Part shown: positions 1-5,584 of the stretch, piece after piece
Position numbering within the stretch: position 1 is the stretch's first letter
Layout: every line of letters begins with the position of its first letter
Assembly (NCBI GenBank): GCA_016845285.1
Contig: JAERSX010000524.1
Coordinates: 1 to 5,890, forward strand
DNA length: 5,890 bases
Direction of reading: 5' to 3'
Source: Deltaproteobacteria bacterium
Lineage (GTDB): Bacteria > Myxococcota_A > UBA796 > UBA2385
Notes under the pieces: generated by a model
The model's database searches: none
Told to the model about the DNA's origin: nothing
The model's input: the letters and a program-made list of their open reading frames with translations, nothing else
Program-made: the position numbers and the translations under genes

Positions 1-802
1 CACTGGCGGTCCACATCACACCCGCGTAGAGCACGCCCCTGAAGGGGTGCCCCTCGGCGGCCATGCCGTCCACAACGGGCTGTAGCACCTCGGCAAGCAC
101 TCGCTCGACGGCGCCCGCCGGGAGGTCCGGCACCGGGCAGATGGCCCCCATGCCTCCGGTGTTGGGGCCAGCATCACCCTCGAACCGCCGCTTGTGGTCG
201 CGGCAGGGCCGCAGCGGAACGGCACGGCGCCCGTCGCACAAGGCGATGAAGGACACCTCGGGCCCCACGAGCAGCTCCTCGACGAGCACCGCCGCACCCG
301 CTTCACCGAAGCGGCCCCCGAAGATCTCGTCGACGGCGGCGTGTGCCTCAGCAGGATCGTGAGCCACGATGACACCCTTTCCAGCAGCCAGCCCGTCGGC
401 CTTGACCACGCAGGGTCCCGTGATGGCCGCATGTGCAGCTACAGCATCGGTGTGGACCGACCAGCGAGCGGTCGGGATGCCATGACGATCCATGAACTCC
501 TTTGCAAAAGACTTCGATGACTCGAGGCGGGCGGCCTCCGCGCTGGGCCCACAGGCGTCCACGCCCTGGGCCTGGAGCCGATCGACCAGTCCTTCCGCCA
601 GAGGCGCTTCCGGCCCGACCATCACGAGATCGACAGCTTCCTCGAGACACCAGCTGACCAGATCGCCATCGACACCACCGGCCTCTGCCGGAAAGCCCGG
701 ATTGGCATGGCTCACGGAGAGCCGCGTCACCAGGGGGCTCTGCTGGATCTTCCAGACCAAGGCGTGCTCTCGGCCGCCCCCACCCACCACCAGGACGTGC
801 AC
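1..802 (-). CDS. purD: Phosphoribosylamine--glycine ligase (GAR synthetase), N-terminal 267 residues, cut by the window edge
   Basis: PurD joins 5-phosphoribosylamine and glycine using ATP to give glycinamide ribonucleotide, the second step of de novo purine synthesis, in the cytosol. Seen here: the nucleotide-binding N-domain begins VHVLVVGGGGREHALVWK (residues 1-18); MVGPEAPLAEG starts at residue 61; the ATP-grasp segment VVKADGLAAGKGV has its Lys at 134; DHKRR starts at 202, followed by GPNTGGMGA; FRGVLYAGVMW lies just before the edge. Full-length PurD is about 420-430 residues, so roughly 60% is present and there is no internal stop. The start is taken as GTG at 800-802 because it gives the usual PurD N-terminus and has GGAGG just upstream; an in-frame GTG at 827-829 would add nine residues but has no such site. 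It is the last visible gene of the minus-strand group, 39 bases after the TPR gene. Odd points: the usual PGNxGT loop reads HANPGF (residues 32-37), and the following linker is about eight residues shorter than in E. coli PurD as I recall it. Confidence 0.96.
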   Translation of the reverse strand, partial: MHVLVVGGGGREHALVWKIQQSPLVTRLSVSHANPGFPAEAGGVDGDLVSWCLEEAVDLVMVGPEAPLAEGLVDRLQAQGVDACGPSAEAARLESSKSFAKEFMDRHGIPTARWSVHTDAVAAHAAITGPCVVKADGLAAGKGVIVAHDPAEAHAAVDEIFGGRFGEAGAAVLVEELLVGPEVSFIALCDGRRAVPLRPCRDHKRRFEGDAGPNTGGMGAICPVPDLPAGAVERVLAEVLQPVVDGMAAEGHPFRGVLYAGVMWTAS

Positions 803-806
803 GGGG

Positions 807-820
807 CCTCCACCCGGAGG
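807..820 (-). promoter_or_regulatory. purD ribosome binding site within a perfect short hairpin
   Basis: On the minus strand GGAGG (807-811) lies four bases before the GTG start of purD and decides that start over the upstream in-frame GTG. The five bases CCTCC at 816-820 are its exact complement, separated by the loop GGGT, so the mRNA can fold CCUCC-GGGU-GGAGG and hide the Shine-Dalgarno. The site is directly visible; masking in the cell is an inference. Confidence 0.6.
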
Positions 821-841
821 AGCTCCCACCGGGGCGCCGGA

Positions 842-3193
842 CTATCGGTCCCCGCTGGTCAGGGCAAGGCGCAAGCCCTGTGCCTCTACATGGTTGGGAT
901 CCTCCGCGAGGATGCGCAAGAGCTGCTCCTGAGCTCCATCGATGTCATCCGCCTCGGCCAGGCCCTCTGCGACGACCAGGAGAGTGGACAGGGACGGGTC
1001 ATCGCCCCGTACGGCCTTTCGAAAAGACTCCTCTGCGGCGTCTGGCTGATCCAACCCCTGGAGCGCCCGACCTGAGAGGGCATGGAACCAGCTGTCGCCA
1101 GGCCGGGAAGCCAGGACGACCTCGGTGTGTTTGATGACCTGCTCCCAGTTTCCGGCCTCGACCTCGACTGCGGCGAGCGCCCCATGTGCACTCACCAAGC
1201 CCTCGCGCTCCGAGACGGCCTTCCGAAGCAGGCCACCCGCCTGAGGGGCGCGCGTCGCGAAGGCGAGCAGCCCGAGAATCTCTGGGGTCTCAGGCTGTAG
1301 GCGCAGATCGCCCTGGAGTGCTTCCTGAAGCTCGTTCAGGAACGGGGTCCAGTCCTGAGGCGGGTACCAGACTCCGATGAGTGGGGTGCGCGACGCGTCC
1401 AGGCCAGGGTCCTGCAGACCGAGCTCGCGGAGGGTCTCCAGGGCGCCTGCCACATTGCCCAGGGTCAGCTTCAGCCGAGCAGACTCGAGGTGTGCCTCCG
1501 TCCAGCCAGGATCGGCCTCGATGGCCTGCTCCAGCTCGCTGGTGGCGGATCGATCGCGGTCGAGACCCCGATGGATTCGAGCGGCTCCGACGAGGAACCG
1601 GGCTTGGGAGCGGGCCGGCCAGTCGTCGAGGTCCACATCCTTGAGAGCGGCCTCGGCGCCGTCAGCATTCCCGTCCTGGAAGTCGACCTTGGCGAGCACG
1701 AGCGACGCCGCAGGATGGCCCACCGCTGCCTCGCGGGACTCGCCAGCCAAGGCTCGCGCCCTCTCGACCTCACCCAGCTCTCTCGCGGCCTCAGCAGCGT
1801 CGGCCAGGAGGTCGGCCCGACTGTCGTACGACCCGATGGCGTCGCGCTCCCTGGCCTGGTCGAACTCCACCAGCGCGCCTCTTGGATCGCCCTCGACCTT
1901 GAGGAGGATCTGGCCGGCGAGGTGCAGGGCATCGAGCCGGTCGAGGTCGAGCGCGCCCACTCGGGCCGCGGACCTCCGCGCCGCAGACCAATTGCCCACC
2001 TCGAGATGGGCAGTCATGGCCAAGCCATGGGAGGTGGCATCGTCCGGCCTCAGCACGACGAGCTGATCGGCATACTCCGCGAGGGCGGACCAGTCGGCCA
2101 ACGCACCTGCGACCGCGGCTTGGGCCGCTACCACGGGGAAACGATCCGGCAGGCGCACCGCCAGAGCCTCCAGGGTAGCCGGGTCATTGGTGGCGATGCC
2201 TGCCACCAGCAGACAGTCAGGATCAGCCAGCGCCGGGTCAGGGCTCCGCGCGACGCAGGAGCTGGCCAGATTGGCCGCCTTGTCGTGCCCTCCGGAGGCG
2301 AGCGAGGCGACGGCCTGGGCCCGCAGCGCAGGCAAGCTCTCGCCGTCGATGGCGTCGAGGCGCTCCACCATTGCGCTCATCATGGAGACCGCTTCGGGGT
2401 TGCGCTCGAGATCGTGGGCAAGGGCCTCAACGAGGCCTCCCACCGCCTCTGGGTCCCTCGGAGAGCGCGCGACCGCTTGGCTGAAGTGTTGCCTAGCCAG
2501 GTCGAGCGAGGCGTGGTCACGCACCCAGAGGGCCGTCCTCCCCTCCACCAGGGCGTGCCCGACCGCACCGTCGAAGTCAGCATACTTGGCCTGGAGTATC
2601 GCCACCTCGGGATCACCTGGTAGCCCCTGCTCAGCGCGCACTGTTCGCGCGGCAGCCTCCTGGTCCACAGCCATCTCGACCTGACTTCCCACGGCGTCCG
2701 TGGCCTCCGTCAAGCGTGTCGCCACCCACTCGGCCCAGGTCTCGGGCATCACCAGGCCGCCGGAGAGAAAGCTCCACCCACCGAAGAGGCCAGCACCGGC
2801 CAGGCAAGCTGCGCCAAAGGCCCACCGCAAGCGTCGGCGCCCATCCAGGCTCTTCTGGACGAGGGTCGCCTCGGCATGATTCTTGAGCAGGTAGCTGTTG
2901 AGGTCGGTGCCCGGCAGGTAGACGGACTGGAAGTCCACGTGCTCGCAGAGCGGCTCGAATCCCTGCCCTTCCCTGGCGACCGGACTGTCGAAGACCAGGA
3001 CCCCCTTGGCCAGACGCTCGACGACACCCTCGGCAGTCATGGGGCCGTGGGCACGCCCAGAGGAGTCCTGGGCCATCCACCGGAGCTGGCGGCGCGGCAG
3101 CTGATCGCCTGAAGTCCGGCAAGGGCCACAGATCGGCACCGGCCGTTCATGCTCCAGTCGCGCCAGAGCCCCGCAGACGTAGCAAGTGAGCAA
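842..3193 (-). CDS. Membrane TPR protein with N-terminal zinc ribbon and GYF-like domain
   Basis: This is a 783-residue protein of unknown function. In order: a zinc-ribbon-like motif with Cys at 4, 7, 22 and 25 (CxxC, 14 residues, CxxC); a segment at about 38-88 that resembles the GYF_2 domain (Trp39, Gly50-Pro51, KGVL at 63-66, then a FEPL end); a basic stretch (Lys114, Arg119-121, Arg123); one hydrophobic helix at about 124-148; then helical repeats of TPR type to the end, clearest near 365-450, 550-590, 675-730 and 745-775, with an irregular insert near 600-635 (GVWYPPQDW). The positive-inside rule puts the N-terminal modules in the cytoplasm and the TPRs in the periplasm. Cys313 and Cys327 could then form a disulfide. 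The start is TTG: it has GGAG six bases upstream, an in-frame TAG at 3218-3220 with no better start between, and it keeps the first CxxC. It lies between purH (79 bases away) and purD (39 bases), probably in the same transcript. TPRs usually act as protein-binding scaffolds; partner and role are unknown. Confidence 0.88.
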   Translation of the reverse strand: MLTCYVCGALARLEHERPVPICGPCRTSGDQLPRRQLRWMAQDSSGRAHGPMTAEGVVERLAKGVLVFDSPVAREGQGFEPLCEHVDFQSVYLPGTDLNSYLLKNHAEATLVQKSLDGRRRLRWAFGAACLAGAGLFGGWSFLSGGLVMPETWAEWVATRLTEATDAVGSQVEMAVDQEAAARTVRAEQGLPGDPEVAILQAKYADFDGAVGHALVEGRTALWVRDHASLDLARQHFSQAVARSPRDPEAVGGLVEALAHDLERNPEAVSMMSAMVERLDAIDGESLPALRAQAVASLASGGHDKAANLASSCVARSPDPALADPDCLLVAGIATNDPATLEALAVRLPDRFPVVAAQAAVAGALADWSALAEYADQLVVLRPDDATSHGLAMTAHLEVGNWSAARRSAARVGALDLDRLDALHLAGQILLKVEGDPRGALVEFDQARERDAIGSYDSRADLLADAAEAARELGEVERARALAGESREAAVGHPAASLVLAKVDFQDGNADGAEAALKDVDLDDWPARSQARFLVGAARIHRGLDRDRSATSELEQAIEADPGWTEAHLESARLKLTLGNVAGALETLRELGLQDPGLDASRTPLIGVWYPPQDWTPFLNELQEALQGDLRLQPETPEILGLLAFATRAPQAGGLLRKAVSEREGLVSAHGALAAVEVEAGNWEQVIKHTEVVLASRPGDSWFHALSGRALQGLDQPDAAEESFRKAVRGDDPSLSTLLVVAEGLAEADDIDGAQEQLLRILAEDPNHVEAQGLRLALTSGDR

Positions 3194-3203
3194 CCCGCTC
3201 TCC
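3188..3203 (-). promoter_or_regulatory. Ribosome binding site and TTG start region of the TPR gene
   Basis: On the minus strand GGAG (3200-3203) sits six bases before the TTG start (3191-3193) and supports this rare start codon. GAGC (3197-3200) and GCTC (3188-3191) can pair around the loop GGGTT, which places the start codon in a small hairpin. TTG starts usually lower translation; the hairpin effect is inferred. Confidence 0.55.
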
Positions 3204-3272
3204 CAGCTGCTCCAATGCTACCAGCCGTCCGCCCCCGGGGCGATGAAACAGACACTCAAAGGACTGTGCACA
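3194..3272 (-). other. Gap between purH and the TPR gene, probably within one operon
   Basis: This is a 79-base spacer. I see no sigma70-like promoter: the best -10-like string, TAGCAT at 3215-3220 (minus strand), has no -35 partner. The only inverted repeat is a GC-rich one at 3230-3242 without a following T-run, so it is not an intrinsic terminator. Read-through from purH into the TPR gene is the simplest reading. Confidence 0.4.
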
Positions 3273-4859
3273 TCAGTGTCGAAAGTGGCGCTGACCGGTG
3301 AAGATCATGCTCGCTCCGGCCGCGTCGACAGCGGAGATCACAGTTTCATCGCGGATGGACCCCCCCGGCTGGACCACGGCTCGAACTCCGGCGGCGAGGG
3401 CTTCCTTCACACCGTCTGGGAACGGAAAGAAGGCATCGCTGGCCAACACCGAGCCCTCGACTGGGCGCGGGGCCTTGCTCACGGCCAGTCTCACACTGTC
3501 GATTCTCGACATCTGTCCGGCTCCCACGCCATTGAGCACCATGCCGCCGCCCTCGGCGCGGGCGAGCACGATGGCGTTGGACTTCACGCTCCGGGCCACA
3601 CGCCAGGCGAAACGCAGGGCTGCCGCCTCGTCCTCATCGGGACTCCGAGCGCTGGCGACCTTCCAGCCCATGTCGGCGCCCACGTCCCAGTCTTGCAAGA
3701 GCCACCCTCCTTGGACCCGCCGCGCGTCGAAGCCGCCGGGGCGGCAGCTGGCCCAGTCCGTCGGCAGCTCGAGCACCCGCAGCTTCTCCCGGGGTGCGAG
3801 CAGCGCCCGAGCCTCCTCGCTGAAGCCTGGAGCGGCGAGCACCTCGAAGAAGGTGCGCGCCCGCCGGAAGGCGCGCACGGTGTCGGCGTCGACCGGCCGG
3901 TTGAAGACCACGATGCCCCCGTACGCACTGACGGGGTCGGCAGACAGCGCCAGCTCGAAGGCTGCTACCGGACCATCGGGGTGTACGGCGGCGCCACATG
4001 GGTTCATGTGCTTGACCACCACGCAGGCGCTCTCTTCAAACTCGAAGACTGCCCGCAGGGCGCCATCGAGGTCGGCCAGGTTGTTGAAGGACAGAGCCTT
4101 GCCCTGGAGCTGCGTGGCCCGGGCCAGAGAGCGGCCCCCCATCCCCGGGTCAGCGTAGAAGCTCGCACGCTGGTGGGGGTTTTCCCCGTAGCGGAGCCCT
4201 TGCATACGACGCAGCGGAAGTCCGGTCTCGGCGGGCAGCTCGGCAGGACCCGTCGCCCCTGCGTCTCCGAGCCATCGGGCGATGATGCCGTCGTAGGCGG
4301 CGGTGTGGCGGAAGGCCTTGACGGCGAGGCGGCGGCGGAGGGAGTCGTCGAGAGCGCCCTCGGTCACAGCCTTGGCGACGAGAGCGTAGTCAGAGGGATC
4401 GACCACCACGGCCACGTGCGCATGGTTCTTGGCGGCAGCGCGCACCATCGTGGGGCCGCCGATGTCGATCTGCTCGACGGCCTCGGGCACCCCTACGTCC
4501 GGGCGCGAGATCGTGGCCTCGAAGGGGTACAGGTTGCAGGCGACCACATCAATCCAACGAATGTCGTGGACCGCAGCTTCGTCTGCGTGTGCGTCCCGGA
4601 GTCCCAGGATGCCCCCGTGTACCCGTGGGTGCAGGGTCTTGACCCGCCCGTTCATGACCTCGGGGTGGCCGGTGTAGTCGCCCACCTTGGTGACCTCGAG
4701 ACCGGCCGCCTTCAGCGCGCGGGCGGTCCCCCCGGTGCTGAGCAGCTCGAAGCCCGCGGCGTCCAGGGCCTGAGCGAAGGGCACCAGGCCTGCCTTGTCG
4801 GAGACCGACAAGAGTGCGAGCGGACGGCTGGATGAAGAAGGAGTGGCTGCGGACGACAT
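3273..4859 (-). CDS. purH: Bifunctional AICAR formyltransferase / IMP cyclohydrolase
   Basis: PurH formylates AICAR with 10-formyltetrahydrofolate and cyclises FAICAR to IMP, the last two steps of de novo purine synthesis, in the cytosol. The 528 residues match the usual bacterial length. Seen here: the MGS-like cyclohydrolase domain, about 13-200, with LLSVSDKAG (16-24), STGGTARAL (41-49), GRVKTLHPRVHGGIL (71-85), CNLYPF (108-113) and IDIGGPTMVRAAAKNH (131-146); and the formyltransferase domain with LRYGENPHQR (222-231), SFNNLADLDGA (257-267), the catalytic pair Lys283-His284 in VVKHMNPCGA, DPVSAYGG (308-315), FAWRVARSVKSNAIV (417-431), GAGQMSR (446-452), SDAFFPFPDG (474-483), QPGGSIRD (497-504) and a normal C-terminus GQRHFRH. 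Everything needed for both activities looks present. The ATG start has GGAG (4865-4868) five bases upstream and leaves a short Ser-rich leader before the conserved core. It follows the lipoprotein gene by 84 bases. Codon use and GC content match its neighbours. Confidence 0.98.
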   Translation of the reverse strand: MSSAATPSSSSRPLALLSVSDKAGLVPFAQALDAAGFELLSTGGTARALKAAGLEVTKVGDYTGHPEVMNGRVKTLHPRVHGGILGLRDAHADEAAVHDIRWIDVVACNLYPFEATISRPDVGVPEAVEQIDIGGPTMVRAAAKNHAHVAVVVDPSDYALVAKAVTEGALDDSLRRRLAVKAFRHTAAYDGIIARWLGDAGATGPAELPAETGLPLRRMQGLRYGENPHQRASFYADPGMGGRSLARATQLQGKALSFNNLADLDGALRAVFEFEESACVVVKHMNPCGAAVHPDGPVAAFELALSADPVSAYGGIVVFNRPVDADTVRAFRRARTFFEVLAAPGFSEEARALLAPREKLRVLELPTDWASCRPGGFDARRVQGGWLLQDWDVGADMGWKVASARSPDEDEAAALRFAWRVARSVKSNAIVLARAEGGGMVLNGVGAGQMSRIDSVRLAVSKAPRPVEGSVLASDAFFPFPDGVKEALAAGVRAVVQPGGSIRDETVISAVDAAGASMIFTGQRHFRH

Positions 4860-4943
4860 CGGGGCTCCAAGGAGGCAGGCGCCCTAACCCCAGCGAGGCC
4901 GGCTCACCGGGGTCTGGCGCAACTGAAGCCGGAACCGTGACGC
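4860..4943 (-). other. Leader between the lipoprotein gene and purH
   Basis: An 84-base spacer. It contains a stem-forming pair, ACCCC at 4887-4891 and GGGGT at 4909-4913, enclosing a smaller GAG/CTC repeat (4895-4897 and 4903-4905). The purH Shine-Dalgarno GGAG (4865-4868) has its complement at 4871-4874, leaving at best a 3-bp stem. No T-run follows any stem. I see no recognisable riboswitch core and no promoter. Confidence 0.35.
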
Positions 4944-5381
4944 TCAATCCTCGAGCGCCCGCCAGGCCACCACCCGGACCTGGTGCGCGCCCACCACGAA
5001 GCCCGCCACCATCACCAGCTGGCCCTCGTGCCTGGCAAGCTCGCCGACCGTCTCTTCGACCAGGATGAGCTGGCTACCCGTCGCCCGGTCGTCGATCATC
5101 CAGTGGCTCCCATACCGCCGCAGGCGGCCCACATAGGGCGCTGAGCCATCGCCACCATCGGTGATGGTCCAGTCTCGCACCACGACACGCCGCCCGATGC
5201 GCTGGCCACTGACCCGAACCCCCAAGCCATCAAAGTGACTGAAGGTCGTGGCGTCGTCTCCAGCGAGGAGTCGCAGCTCCCGCCCATCGGGCTCTACCAG
5301 CACCACCCGCGACCCATCCACCTCGACGAGGCCGACACGTTGAATCTGGGCGGCGCAGGCCAGGAGCAGGAGCCATGTCAT
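4944..5381 (-). CDS. Small predicted lipoprotein with two tandem beta-rich repeats
   Basis: This is a 145-residue protein I do not recognise. It begins MTWLLLLAC, which ends in a lipobox-like LLAC (6-9), so Cys9 could be lipidated after export; the signal is unusually short and has no N-terminal positive charge, so this is tentative. The rest looks beta-rich and seems to be an internal duplication: residues 16-73 and 84-143 share the pattern VGx[LV], then GS, then L-L-hydrophobic strands, a conserved G before V-V-G (Gly54/Gly59 and Gly120/Gly127), then VxVxxW (Trp71 and Trp140). Small repeated barrels such as OB folds show this layout; the fold is inferred. The ATG is the only normal start after the in-frame TAG at 5519-5521 (minus strand); only a weak GGA is seen upstream. 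The gene is first in the minus-strand group leading to purH and is divergent from the kinase. No function is assigned. Confidence 0.72.
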   Translation of the reverse strand: MTWLLLLACAAQIQRVGLVEVDGSRVVLVEPDGRELRLLAGDDATTFSHFDGLGVRVSGQRIGRRVVVRDWTITDGGDGSAPYVGRLRRYGSHWMIDDRATGSQLILVEETVGELARHEGQLVMVAGFVVGAHQVRVVAWRALED

Positions 5382-5502
5382 GGGTGGAGTCCGGAGCTGA
5401 GGGGCAGCCCGCAGAGGGCCGAGGCCGAGGAGGCGTGCAAGGGGGGGCTGAGCCGGGCCGTGATCGGTCGACAGTGCGCAGTAGAGGAGGTCTGTGATGA
5501 CC

Positions 5503-5529
5503 TTGCCGTGGGCGCTTGGGCCCTATAAT
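5503..5529 (+). promoter_or_regulatory. Probable sigma70-type promoter of the kinase gene
   Basis: A perfect TATAAT (5524-5529) stands out in this GC-rich intergenic region, on the strand of the kinase and 55 bases before its start. The best -35 is TTGCCG (5503-5508), four of six matches, with a short 15-base spacer. Transcription would begin near 5536-5537, giving a leader of about 48 bases. The -10 box is strong; the -35 is uncertain and activator dependence is possible. Confidence 0.55.
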
Positions 5530-5540
5530 GGGGCTTGTTC

Positions 5541-5554
5541 GGGGCACGCGCCCC
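5541..5554 (+). other. GC hairpin in the kinase leader
   Basis: GGGGC (5541-5545) and GCCCC (5550-5554) form a 5-bp stem with the loop ACGC, a few bases after the predicted transcription start. There is no following T-run, so it is not a terminator. It could stabilise the 5' end of the mRNA or be chance in GC-rich DNA. Confidence 0.35.
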
Positions 5555-5560
5555 CTGCAC

Positions 5561-5577
5561 TCCTGGGTACCCGAGGA
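5561..5577 (+). promoter_or_regulatory. Kinase ribosome binding site inside a possible hairpin
   Basis: The Shine-Dalgarno AGGA (5574-5577) lies seven bases before the ATG at 5585 and supports that start. TCCTGG (5561-5566) can pair with CC and AGGA (5571-5572 and 5574-5577) around the loop GTAC, with G5573 bulged, so the site may be masked in the mRNA. The binding site is clear; the masking is inferred. Confidence 0.5.
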
Positions 5578-5584
5578 AGCCCCC

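Noticed and set aside
1490..2623. Plus-strand open frame of about 377 codons opposite the TPR gene
   Set aside because: Antisense to a gene with coherent repeat structure and a supported start; no domain seen in its translation.
3230..3242. GC-rich inverted repeat after purH as a terminator
   Set aside because: The stem is only about 5 bp with no following T-run.
3186..4835. Plus-strand open frame of about 549 codons opposite purH
   Set aside because: It lies entirely antisense to a clear purH and shows no recognisable motif. Long antisense frames are expected in GC-rich coding DNA.
4860..4943. Possible ZTP (pfl) riboswitch or attenuator before purH
   Set aside because: ZTP riboswitches do precede pur genes, but I cannot place the conserved core here, the spacer follows another gene closely, and no T-run terminator is present. 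A covariance-model search would settle it.
5525..5530. CATTAT on the minus strand as a -10 box for the lipoprotein-purH operon
   Set aside because: It is the reverse of the kinase TATAAT, has no -35 partner at 16-18 bases, and lies about 145 bases from the first gene. No other minus-strand promoter could be supported.
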